A stretch of DNA of 6,601 bases from Oscillospiraceae bacterium (GCA_031282605.1 JAITDK010000062.1:1-6601); one strand, 5' to 3'; positions 1 through 6,525 are shown, numbered from the stretch's first letter. The notes: generated by a model not told the origin, from the letters alone. Made by a program: numbers and translations.

Positions 1-1414
1 GGAGGCGGGGGTCGGCACCATAGCGGCCGGAGTGGCCAAGGGTATGGCCGACGTGATACTTATCAGCGGTTACGACGGCGGCACGGGCGCCTCGCCGCGC
101 GCCAGCATACGCCACGCCGGATTGCCGTGGGAACTGGGTTTGGCCGAGACGCATCAGACGCTGGTGAGGAACAGACTGCGCGCGCGCGTCACGCTGGAGA
201 CCGATGGCAAGTTGCTGACCGGGCGCGACGTGGCTATCGCGGCGCTGCTGGGCGCGGAGGAATTCGGATTCTCTACTGGGCCGCTGATCACGATGGGCTG
301 CATGATGATGCGCGTGTGCAACCTGGACAGCTGTCCGGTGGGCATAGCCACCCAGAACGAGACGCTGCGCGCGCGTTTCCGGGGCAAACCGGAGTATGTG
401 ATGCGCTTCATGACGTTCGTGGCGGAGCAGCTGCGCGGGATAATGGCCGGCCTGGGTCTGCGCTCCGTTGATGATATGGTGGGACGCGCCGATCTGCTGG
501 AGCCGATCGCCACCGATCACTGGAAACGGCGCACGCTGGATTTCAGACGCCTGCTGCGTCCCGCGCCGGCAGTCATCCGGTACGACGCCAGCCATCATAC
601 GCTGGGCGACACGCTCGACTCGTCGACGCTGGCCGTGCTGGCCGAACCCGCGCTGACGAAGGGTCAATGCGTGCGCGGTTCGCTGCGCGTGCAGAATATT
701 CACCGCACTATAGGCACTCGGCTGGGCAGCGAGGTAACGCGCAGGTTCGGGTCGAAAGGATTGCCCGACGATACGATACGGTTCGATCTGGTGGGATACG
801 CGGGGCAGAGTTTCGGTGCGTGGCTGCCGCGCGGCATAACGCTGTCGCTGACGGGTCAGGCCAACGACTACGTCGGCAAGGGCCTGTCGGGCGGCAGGCT
901 GATCATCAAGCCCCCGGCGGACGCGGCGTACGACGCGCACGAGAGCACCCTGCTGGGCAACGTCGCGCTGTATGGAGCGACGGAAGGCGCGGCGATGTTC
1001 GCGGGCGCGGCGGGCGAGCGGTTCGCCGTGCGCAACAGCGGCGCGCTGGCCGTCGTCGAGGGCGTCGGCGACCACGGATGCGAGTATATGACGGGCGGAC
1101 GGGTGGTCGTGCTGGGCGCGACGGGACGCAACTTCGCTGCGGGCATGACGGGCGGTGTCGCGTATGTCCTTGATCGGGACGGGGACTTCGCCTCGCGGTG
1201 CAATCCGGAGAGCGTCGCGCTGGAGCGGTTGGATCAACCCGAGGAGATAGTCTGGCTGCGGCGCGTACTGGAGACGCATCGCGCGCGCGCTGGCAGTCCG
1301 CTGACATTGGAGATACTGGATCACTGGAACGAGTGGATCCCCCGGTTTATCAGGGTGATGCCCGACGAGTACCGCTCGGCCTGGAAGGAGGGGTTCACGC
1401 AATGGGTCGGTTGA
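1..1414 (+). CDS. gltB: Glutamate synthase (NADPH) large subunit, C-terminal part (5' truncated by window)
   Basis: This is the C-terminal third (about 470 residues) of the roughly 1,500-residue large subunit of glutamate synthase. The reading frame is open from base 2, so the gene begins before the window. The full enzyme is cytoplasmic. It splits ammonia off glutamine and adds it to 2-oxoglutarate at an FMN site to give two glutamates. What is visible is the end of the FMN-binding barrel, with the hallmark GYDGGTGASP (bases 71-100). Next come the [3Fe-4S] ligands in C-x5-C-x4-C spacing (codons at 299, 317 and 332, just before PVGIATQ). The glycine-rich beta-helix domain follows from about base 790 to 1180 (GLSGGRLII, YMTGGRVVVLG and similar repeats). 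A tryptophan-rich tail closes the protein. All key residues I can check are present. It overlaps gltD by 13 bases, consistent with co-transcription and coupled translation. The assignment is very secure. Confidence 0.97.
   Translation, partial: EAGVGTIAAGVAKGMADVILISGYDGGTGASPRASIRHAGLPWELGLAETHQTLVRNRLRARVTLETDGKLLTGRDVAIAALLGAEEFGFSTGPLITMGCMMMRVCNLDSCPVGIATQNETLRARFRGKPEYVMRFMTFVAEQLRGIMAGLGLRSVDDMVGRADLLEPIATDHWKRRTLDFRRLLRPAPAVIRYDASHHTLGDTLDSSTLAVLAEPALTKGQCVRGSLRVQNIHRTIGTRLGSEVTRRFGSKGLPDDTIRFDLVGYAGQSFGAWLPRGITLSLTGQANDYVGKGLSGGRLIIKPPADAAYDAHESTLLGNVALYGATEGAAMFAGAAGERFAVRNSGALAVVEGVGDHGCEYMTGGRVVVLGATGRNFAAGMTGGVAYVLDRDGDFASRCNPESVALERLDQPEEIVWLRRVLETHRARAGSPLTLEILDHWNEWIPRFIRVMPDEYRSAWKEGFTQWVG
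1385..1391 (+). promoter_or_regulatory. Ribosome binding site of gltD, inside the gltB coding region
   Basis: AAGGAGG lies 10 bases before the ATG at 1402, within the last codons of gltB. It fixes the gltD start at 1402 rather than at any upstream in-frame codon, and the GltD family N-terminus begins at the same place. Confidence 0.8.
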
Positions 1415-2811
1415 ATGGATGCCTGATATACGACCGGCGCGAGGCGGAGGATAGGGACGCCTTAGGTCGCGCCGCTGACTGGCGTGAGATTCACGGCGCG
1501 CTGCCGCTGCCCGATCAGCGTGAACAGGCGGCGCGCTGCATGGATTGCGGGGTGCCGTTTTGCCATGGCGGGCGGATATTGAACGGCATGGCCAGTGGAT
1601 GCCCGCTGGGGAACCTGATACCGGAGTTCAACGACCTGCTCTACCGCGGTCTGGATCAGGCCGCGCTGGGTCGGCTCTCGCTGACGAATCCTCTGCCGGA
1701 GATGACCGGGAGGGTGTGTCCCGCGCCTTGCGAGGCCGCGTGCCTGTGCGGGTTTAATCAGGAGGCTATAACTATTCGGGCGAACGAACGTTGTTTAGCC
1801 GAACTGGGGTTCGAGAACGGGTGGACGACGCCGATCGGTAATCCGGGGGATCGAGGCGGCGTGGCTGTCGTAGGTTCCGGCCCGGCCGGACTGGCGTGCG
1901 CGATACGCCTGCGCCAGCTGGGATTCAGCGTAACGGTGTTCGAGCGGGACGACAGACCCGGCGGGCTGCTGATGTACGGCATCCCGAACATGAAACTGGA
2001 GAAATCCGTGCTGAGCCGCCGCGTGGAATGGATGGAAGCGTCGGGCGTGAGGTTCAGGCTTAATACGGAAGTGACGGATATCGCCGCGTTGTCAAGCGAG
2101 TTCGGCGCGGTGGCGCTGTGCTGCGGCGCGCGCGAGCCGAGGGACTTGAATGTCGAAGGACGCGGTCTCGAGGGTATCGCGTTCGCGGCGGACTATTTGA
2201 CCCAGGCGACGAAGTCCGTCGTATATGGGGGACTGCCGTCGTTAAGCGCGTCAGGCAAGGATGTTGTGATCATCGGCGGGGGCGATACGGGTAACGATTG
2301 CGCCGCGACCGCGATACGGCAAGGCTGCAGTTCAGTTACCCAATTAGAAATATTACCGGAACCGCCGACGGCGCGCCAAGCCTCTAACCCGTGGCCGGAA
2401 TGGCCGCGCGTCCTAAAGGCGGATTACGGTCAGCAGGAATACATCGCGCTGCGAGGACACGATCCGCGAGTATACGAGGCCGCGACGGAGGCGTTCGCCG
2501 GCGATGACGGGTCGGTCAGCGCGGTGAGGGCGAAGGTGAAGGGCGAGGCGAGGGAATTCCCGGCGAGGTTGGTATTGCTGGCGATGGGCTTCCTAGGGCC
2601 GGAACGCAAACTGGCGCGGTCGATGGGCTTAGAGACCGACGAGCGCGGACGGCTGAGGACGCGAGGCTGCGAGACCAACCTGCCCAATGTATTCGCTGCC
2701 GGGGACATGCGGCGCGGTCAGAGCCTGGTGGTGTGGGCGATACGCGAGGGGATAGAGGCGGCGGAGGCGATTTCCGCGGCGGCGACGCACACAACGCGTT
2801 CGCCCGCATAA
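1402..2811 (+). CDS. gltD: Glutamate synthase (NADPH) small subunit
   Basis: This 469-residue flavoprotein is the normal length for GltD. It takes electrons from NADPH through FAD and two [4Fe-4S] clusters and passes them to GltB. The N-terminal cluster domain shows Cys46, Cys49, Cys54 and Cys67 (CMDCGVPFC, then SGCPLGNLIPEFN). It also shows Cys106, Cys110 and Cys114 (GRVCPAPCEAAC). The FAD Rossmann motif VAVVGSGPAGL starts at residue 154 and is followed by RPGGLLMYGIPNMKL. The NADPH motif GGGDTGND is at 292-299. The second FAD contact, NVFAAGDMRRGQS, is at 429-441. The open frame extends back to base 1198, but homology and the AAGGAGG site place the start at 1402, overlapping the gltB stop. 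An intrinsic terminator follows 9 bases after the stop. No defects are seen. Related small subunits of other reductases share this fold, but adjacency to gltB settles the role. Confidence 0.97.
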   Translation: MGRLNGCLIYDRREAEDRDALGRAADWREIHGALPLPDQREQAARCMDCGVPFCHGGRILNGMASGCPLGNLIPEFNDLLYRGLDQAALGRLSLTNPLPEMTGRVCPAPCEAACLCGFNQEAITIRANERCLAELGFENGWTTPIGNPGDRGGVAVVGSGPAGLACAIRLRQLGFSVTVFERDDRPGGLLMYGIPNMKLEKSVLSRRVEWMEASGVRFRLNTEVTDIAALSSEFGAVALCCGAREPRDLNVEGRGLEGIAFAADYLTQATKSVVYGGLPSLSASGKDVVIIGGGDTGNDCAATAIRQGCSSVTQLEILPEPPTARQASNPWPEWPRVLKADYGQQEYIALRGHDPRVYEAATEAFAGDDGSVSAVRAKVKGEAREFPARLVLLAMGFLGPERKLARSMGLETDERGRLRTRGCETNLPNVFAAGDMRRGQSLVVWAIREGIEAAEAISAAATHTTRSPA

Positions 2812-2820
2812 GATGATTTC

Positions 2821-2860
2821 GGGGTCGCCGCTAACCACGCGGCAACCCCTTTTCTTTATT
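2821..2860 (+). terminator. Rho-independent terminator of gltBD
   Basis: An 11-base stem (2821-2831 with 2839-2849, one C/A mismatch) encloses a 7-base loop and is followed directly by TTTTCTTTATT. It lies 9 bases after the gltD stop. On the opposite strand the hairpin is not followed by a T-run, so it should act mainly on rightward transcription. Confidence 0.9.
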
Positions 2861-3086
2861 GAGGGAGCGACGCCGTCCCGTTACCCCGTCCCCCGTTCTT
2901 CCTTCGCTATCGCCATCCTAGGGGGCGGAGGTTATCCACATGTGCGCTAATGACCTAACAGCCGCTTGCCCGACCGCCTCTTCGCAGTCGTCTCTCCTAA
3001 GCATACGATTGCGCAACAAGTAGCGCGCTCACGATTCGGTATTCCCCTTATACTTTTTATGGACGGAGGAATCGGCCGGAAGGCTC
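2861..3086. other. Convergent intergenic gap, no gene recognised
   Basis: This is the space between the gltD terminator and the 3' end of the minus-strand isomerase gene. The overlapping open frames lack ribosome binding sites and recognisable protein features. The gap contains a perfect DnaA-box 9-mer (2932-2940), short CCCGT-type repeats around 2876-2896 and a weak GCGC hairpin (3011-3026) flanked by two ACGATT copies. I see no convincing terminator for the minus-strand gene. Confidence 0.6.
2932..2940 (+). promoter_or_regulatory. Single consensus DnaA-box-like site
   Basis: TTATCCACA is an exact match to the strong E. coli-type DnaA box. It stands alone: I found no second box or AT-rich unwinding region nearby, so this is not an origin. 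It may be a DnaA titration or regulatory site, or a chance match. Confidence 0.3.
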
Positions 3087-3902
3087 CTACGGCTCTACCC
3101 CTTGTTTGACCAGGAAGTCGAACGCGTCGGCCATCGCGCGGATCGAGTCGCCCAGTTCGGCGGCGTTGTCCTGCTCGACCATCGCCCATTGAACCCTTGT
3201 CTCGCGGCAAGTCTGGATGATTTCGGGCCAGTCCAGGTTCCCCTTGCCTACTGTGCAGATTATGTTCCCATTCTTGGCGGTGCCCAGCATGTCCTTGAAG
3301 TGGATCACGTCCGCGCTCCGACCGCGCAGCGCCTTTACAGGATCGCCGCCGCCGCACTGCACCCAGAACGTGTCAATTTCAAACTGAACATTCTCATTGC
3401 ATTGCTCCCTCAGCAGGTCGAACGCCAGCCTTCCGTTGAAACGCTGAAACTCATGCGCATGGTTGTGATACAACAAACGCATGTCATGATCGGCAAGCTT
3501 GTCGGCGATTCCGTTGATGATCGAGATGAAATCCATCAGACTGGCGACGCCGTTCTCGTAATACTGCATCGGAAGGCTGCCCAGACCCGGATATCGGCAG
3601 CTGTAAATTTGGTGGTTTTGGATGATTTTGTCGAGTTGATCCTTTAGATCATCGAAGGGGACGTGGGTGCAAACTATCGACAGCCCGTTCGAATCGCAGG
3701 CGTCGCGGATCACTCGTGGGTCGATGTCGCGGCTCTGACCGGAGACCTGCACGCCCTTGTACCCGATGGCTGCGATCTCCTTGACCGTCTGGCGGAACCC
3801 CTCCGGGGTCTGGCAGCGTTCGCGTACCGAGTATAGCTGCGCGCCGAACCGGAACGGGGTTTCTTTCTGAAGATTCGGTGACGCGTTTGGTGAAAGTTTC
3901 AT
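3087..3902 (-). CDS. Xylose-isomerase-like TIM-barrel protein (sugar phosphate isomerase/epimerase family)
   Basis: This 271-residue protein has no signal peptide and is presumably cytoplasmic. It belongs to the AP_endonuc_2/COG1082 group of metal-dependent TIM barrels, which isomerise, epimerise or dehydrate sugars and inositols. The visible family signatures, in order, are FGAQLYSVR near residue 19, THVPF at 79-83 and YHNHAHEF at 145-152. They continue with EIDTFWV at 175-181, HFKD at 201-204, GKGNLDW at 219-225 and VEQD at 242-245. Asp177, His201 and Glu243 are the likely metal ligands by analogy with the family. Length is normal. The start is supported by AGGAGG 10 bases upstream. It is transcribed alone, convergent with gltBD and divergent from the secreted-protein operon. 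Ile codons are mostly ATC (about 15 of 19), unlike the ATA-rich neighbours, and its GC content looks lower. That hints at a different history. Substrate cannot be told from sequence. Inosose dehydratase (IolE)-like or keto-sugar activity is possible but unproven. Confidence 0.88.
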   Translation of the reverse strand: MKLSPNASPNLQKETPFRFGAQLYSVRERCQTPEGFRQTVKEIAAIGYKGVQVSGQSRDIDPRVIRDACDSNGLSIVCTHVPFDDLKDQLDKIIQNHQIYSCRYPGLGSLPMQYYENGVASLMDFISIINGIADKLADHDMRLLYHNHAHEFQRFNGRLAFDLLREQCNENVQFEIDTFWVQCGGGDPVKALRGRSADVIHFKDMLGTAKNGNIICTVGKGNLDWPEIIQTCRETRVQWAMVEQDNAAELGDSIRAMADAFDFLVKQGVEP

Positions 3903-3912
3903 AGCGGTTGTG

Positions 3913-3918
3913 CCTCCT
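3913..3918 (-). promoter_or_regulatory. Ribosome binding site of the isomerase-family gene
   Basis: On the minus strand the sequence reads AGGAGG, ten bases before the ATG at 3902. It is a full-consensus site and fixes the start. Confidence 0.85.
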
Positions 3919-3930
3919 ACAACTATTTGT

Positions 3931-3936
3931 ACTATA
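3931..3936 (-). promoter_or_regulatory. Possible -10 box for the leftward isomerase-family gene
   Basis: The minus strand reads TATAGT (5 of 6 to consensus), 28 bases before the start codon. It would leave a short leader that holds the AGGAGG. The -35 region at 16-18 base spacing is poor (TCATCA at best), so this is only a candidate. The hexamer overlaps a small CTAT/ATAG inverted repeat (3923-3937). Confidence 0.35.
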
Positions 3937-3982
3937 GAAACGCGCTTACTAATATGATGATTCTACAACTGGAGGCGGATCT

Positions 3983-3992
3983 CCTGCGCAGG
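3983..3992. repeat. Perfect 10-bp palindrome CCTGCGCAGG in the divergent promoter region
   Basis: The self-complementary 10-mer lies between the two divergent genes, 28 bases before the rightward -35 box. It could be half of a regulator site or chance. No second copy is seen in the window. Confidence 0.35.
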
Positions 3993-4008
3993 CCGCACGA
4001 TGTCTAGC

Positions 4009-4025
4009 GTAAATCCTATGTTTAC
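4009..4025. repeat. Inverted repeat GTAAA-n7-TTTAC over the rightward -35 box
   Basis: A 5-bp inverted repeat with a 7-base spacer runs into the TTTACT -35 hexamer. This is where a repressor operator could sit. The arms are short, so it may be chance. Confidence 0.3.
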
Positions 4026-4049
4026 TACGCAGTCGGGTTGTGGTATAAT
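4021..4049 (+). promoter_or_regulatory. Strong extended -10 promoter of the secreted-protein operon
   Basis: TTTACT (-35, 4021-4026) is separated by exactly 17 bases from a perfect TATAAT (4044-4049). A TG one base upstream of the -10 box makes it an extended -10 site. Transcription should begin near base 4056, giving a leader of about 28 bases that contains the GGAGG. This is a housekeeping sigma-A/sigma-70-type promoter, predicted to be strong. Confidence 0.85.
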
Positions 4050-4070
4050 GGACTAGATATTGTTAGTAAC

Positions 4071-4075
4071 GGAGG
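4071..4075 (+). promoter_or_regulatory. Ribosome binding site deciding the start at 4084
   Basis: GGAGG lies 8 bases before the ATG at 4084. The open frame extends back to a TTG at 4060, but that codon lies upstream of this site and almost at the predicted transcription start. The ATG is therefore preferred, and it also gives a normal signal peptide. Confidence 0.85.
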
Positions 4076-4083
4076 TATTTTAC

Positions 4084-5226
4084 ATGAGGGGATGGGGGAT
4101 CAAGCCGGGGATCAGGCGCGCGTTCATCATTGCGTTCACGGCGGCTCTGGCGGTCAGTATGGCCGCTATGGGTGCGCTGGGTTCGTTTGCCGAGGAGAAC
4201 GCCTCGCCGTCATGGCTGGACGGAGGCAGCTCTTCGTTGATGGAGGATCTGTCGGGCGAGGAGGACGGCGAGCCGGAGAGGGTCGTCGCGCTGTATCGCA
4301 CGAATATACTGAACGCCGAGGACGGTATTGGGACAGGCCGGTTTACGCTGGCGCTGTCAACCGACGCGGCGATAGATGAAACCGATCCCACGCTGGCCGC
4401 CATGGCCATACTAACCAGGCGGCTGATCCAGCTGGACGGTTCGCTTGGCGATCCGTCGGATGCGTCGGCTCTGAACGACGTCGAGTCCACAAAGGACGTC
4501 GAAGGCGCGGACGTATACGCGGTGATGGCGGGCGATCGGTCGATATTCATATACAAGAACGGCGAGCTGCTGGTCAGCGAGCAGATGAGCGACCATTATA
4601 CCAAGATAACATATACGCGTAACCTGAAAGCCCAACCGGCGCTGAGATACACCCGCGCTAACGGCAAGACCGCGCTGTTCGCGTTCGAGCCAGGGAGCGT
4701 GGCGCTGTTCACCGGCGACTATATCAACCTGACGATCGACTATGCGATGGGAGGGCTGCCCGTAGCGCTGGGTTCAGGATGCAGGATCGAGGCGTTGCAC
4801 GTCAATTCCAAGATACTGATGCATAACAGCGGTCTGGTCGAGGACAGCGACTATCCGCCCGACGGGATCGACATGATAGGCATAGCCGTGGACGAGGATC
4901 AGCAACCCGTGATGGTTGACAGCGGCATGTGGTCGACAGGGCCTAGGCCGACGCACGGTCGCTTGTGCCAGGTGTGCGGGGAAGAATACAACAGCAAAAT
5001 CGAGAGCCAGTACGAGCTGCATCTGGTTCACGCGTGCGAGTGGCCGGACTGCAAATACGGCGGATACTGGGCCAGCTGCGCGTCGGAAGGCAGCGACTAC
5101 GATCCGGCGAAGCACGGACCCGCGCCATGGTGCCCATACGGATTATGCGCCGTGTGCTCGGATATCCGCTGCCAGTTCTGCCAGGCGGATATAGCGGCCG
5201 GCAGAGCCTCCGCGCTGGATCCTTGA
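4084..5226 (+). CDS. Secreted protein with cysteine-rich C-terminal domain, function unknown
   Basis: I do not recognise this 380-residue protein. It has a clear Sec signal peptide: a basic start (MRGWGIKPGIRR), a hydrophobic core at about 13-30 and a likely cut after Ala33 (GSFA/EE). An acidic, Ser- and Gly-rich stretch follows, to about residue 60. Residues 60-280 look like mixed alpha/beta and beta-rich globular sequence with no motif I can name. They hold one lone Cys. The last 86 residues carry ten cysteines (295, 298, 318, 323, 332, 350, 355, 358, 363, 366) and His291, 313, 316 and 344. Several cysteines pair as CxxC (CQVC, CAVC, CQFC) or Cx4C (318/323, 350/355). The stretch C-x2-C-x14-H-x2-H-x-C resembles a zinc finger. 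Zinc binding or disulfides are both possible. It is the first gene after a strong promoter, and the peptidase-like gene follows 13 bases later. It could be a partner, inhibitor or substrate of that protein, but this is inference. Confidence 0.8.
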   Translation: MRGWGIKPGIRRAFIIAFTAALAVSMAAMGALGSFAEENASPSWLDGGSSSLMEDLSGEEDGEPERVVALYRTNILNAEDGIGTGRFTLALSTDAAIDETDPTLAAMAILTRRLIQLDGSLGDPSDASALNDVESTKDVEGADVYAVMAGDRSIFIYKNGELLVSEQMSDHYTKITYTRNLKAQPALRYTRANGKTALFAFEPGSVALFTGDYINLTIDYAMGGLPVALGSGCRIEALHVNSKILMHNSGLVEDSDYPPDGIDMIGIAVDEDQQPVMVDSGMWSTGPRPTHGRLCQVCGEEYNSKIESQYELHLVHACEWPDCKYGGYWASCASEGSDYDPAKHGPAPWCPYGLCAVCSDIRCQFCQADIAAGRASALDP

Positions 5227-5239
5227 CGGGTAAACGGCG

Positions 5240-6355
5240 ATGGTTAAGAATAAGCGCGGGGGGAATGGACACGGCGGGGAGATTAACACAAAAGAGCGGG
5301 GGGCACTGCGCTGGTTAGCCGCGCTGACGGTCGCGATAGGGTTGACGCTGGGTTTCAACGCAGCGGCGTTGGCGGCGATTACGCTTTATGCGCCGAGCGT
5401 ATTGACGCCCGGTCAGGCGTGGGAGTTGAGAGCGGCGCGGATCAATGTGGAGAGTTGGACAGTACGGTTTAATTATATAACGTATATGGTGGCGGGTCCG
5501 AAGCTGACGCTGCCGTTGATAATGCCCGCGATCGCCGCCGAGGAGAGGGGTGAGAAGGGTGAGAGCGGCGAGGGAGGGGGGACGATCGAGGGAGCGGATA
5601 ACGACGCGGTTAAGGTTGCGGCTAAAAACGCGGACGGCATATCGACGCGGAGGATACCGCTGGAGGTAGAGGCGACGCTGAAATCAGGCAAGACGGATAC
5701 GGCAGTGAGGGAGATTGGGTACGGAACGGCGCGCGAGGCGTTGATCGCGGAGTGGATCGCGGCGATTCAGATGGACGACGGGACGCAGCGCAAGTCCAAT
5801 AGTCTGACTGCGCCGGGGCAGTGCAAGAAGTATCTGGCGAATATGTTCGCGGTGGTGTCGGCCAAGTATGAGCTGACCGAGGCGCCGGGGATCACGCTGT
5901 ACATGCCGGAGCGGCCTAACGACGAGAAGAGCGGCAGGGTGCAGGGTTCGGCATGGGTGCTGCCGCTGTTGGGGACGGGGAATCCGTTCGTGGAAGCGGC
6001 GGCGTATGATTTCAGCGAAAGTAGGACGGCGAGGGAGAACAAGCAAGCGGCGAGGGCGTTGCTGGAAGGGTTGCAGCCTGGCGACGTTCTTCAGCTGATG
6101 GCGATATACAACAACGGCGCGCGCGGGACGCATACGCTGATGATCACCGCGCCTTACGATCCGATGAAGGACATGTTATACTGGTGTGATTCCAACCTAA
6201 AGAACAAGGTGATAGACGGGGTTCGCTATGGCACAGTGATGGCGTATCAGTCGCGCACAGTGGAGGAAGTGATAGGGTGGCTATCGAATCCCGCGTGCGC
6301 GGCGACGGCCTATAGGTTGGTGGAAGGGATTTCTTTGAGGGCGGGGGAACAGTAG
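5240..6355 (+). CDS. Secreted protein with putative papain/CHAP-like cysteine peptidase or amidase domain
   Basis: This 371-residue exported protein follows the cysteine-rich gene by 13 bases and lacks a good ribosome binding site of its own. Translation may depend on coupling to the gene upstream. The N-region is long (24 residues, basic and glycine-rich). The hydrophobic core spans about 25-45, with a likely cut after Ala45 (ALA/A). A beta-rich stretch (about 47-155) is interrupted by a Glu/Gly-rich low-complexity segment (101-114). The C-terminal half shows what looks like a papain-like arrangement. Cys195 sits in PGQCKKY, where Q next to C is typical of CHAP-type domains. PGDV is at 280-283, His298 in GTHTLMI, and Asp317 and Asn319 in YWCDSN, ending with TAYRLVE. 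The order C, GD, H, D/N fits secreted cysteine peptidases and amidases of Gram-positive bacteria. Catalysis is inferred, not shown, and the substrate (peptidoglycan or protein) is unknown. The short motif ITLY-x-P occurs twice (47-52 and 218-223). Confidence 0.75.
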   Translation: MVKNKRGGNGHGGEINTKERGALRWLAALTVAIGLTLGFNAAALAAITLYAPSVLTPGQAWELRAARINVESWTVRFNYITYMVAGPKLTLPLIMPAIAAEERGEKGESGEGGGTIEGADNDAVKVAAKNADGISTRRIPLEVEATLKSGKTDTAVREIGYGTAREALIAEWIAAIQMDDGTQRKSNSLTAPGQCKKYLANMFAVVSAKYELTEAPGITLYMPERPNDEKSGRVQGSAWVLPLLGTGNPFVEAAAYDFSESRTARENKQAARALLEGLQPGDVLQLMAIYNNGARGTHTLMITAPYDPMKDMLYWCDSNLKNKVIDGVRYGTVMAYQSRTVEEVIGWLSNPACAATAYRLVEGISLRAGEQ

Positions 6356-6409
6356 CGTTGCGGGCTTTGCCGCGCGAGGATTGATTACGTTACGAGGCAG
6401 AGCGTCTTC

Positions 6410-6433
6410 GGCAAGTGCGCTACGCACCCTGCC
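6410..6433. repeat. Stem-loop 1 (GTGCG-CTA-CGCAC core)
   Basis: The inner 5-bp stem (6415-6419 with 6423-6427) has a 3-base loop. It is extended by GGCA/TGCC (6410-6413 with 6430-6433) across a small internal loop, giving nine paired positions. Confidence 0.55.
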
Positions 6434-6449
6434 ACGTTCAATTGCGATC

Positions 6450-6482
6450 CCCTCCCGATCCCCCCTGAGGGGGCGATGAGGG
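6450..6482. repeat. Stem-loop 2 (CCCTC/GAGGG outer, CCCCC/GGGGG inner)
   Basis: The inner C5/G5 stem (6461-6465 with 6469-6473) has a TGA loop. It is enclosed by CCCTC (6450-6454) pairing with GAGGG (6478-6482) across an internal loop. Confidence 0.5.
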
Positions 6483-6525
6483 CAAAAGGGACGGGTTGCG
6501 CTCCGGAACAGACTCTCCAGGTACA

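Noticed and set aside
1198..1401. In-frame extension of gltD upstream of 1402
   Set aside because: It overlaps conserved gltB sequence, has no family similarity, and the ATG at 1402 has AAGGAGG and matches the usual GltD N-terminus.
2861..3086. Replication origin, suggested by the DnaA box
   Set aside because: There is only one box, with no AT-rich unwinding region and no dnaA/dnaN genes nearby.
2947..3357. Minus-strand open frame overlapping the isomerase 3' end and the convergent gap
   Set aside because: It is rich in Arg and Gly, as expected of an out-of-frame GC-rich reading. It overlaps conserved isomerase codons and lacks a ribosome binding site.
3102..3647. Long + strand open frame opposite the isomerase gene
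   Set aside because: It is a shadow of a well-supported minus-strand gene. It has no ribosome binding site and no recognisable motif.
4060..4083. TTG at 4060 as the start of the cysteine-rich secreted protein
   Set aside because: It lies upstream of the GGAGG and only a few bases after the predicted transcription start. The ATG at 4084 has ideal spacing and gives a standard signal peptide.
6356..6376. Terminator right after the secreted-protein operon (GCGG/CCGC hairpin)
   Set aside because: The stem is only four pairs and is followed by GCGCGAGG, not a T-run.
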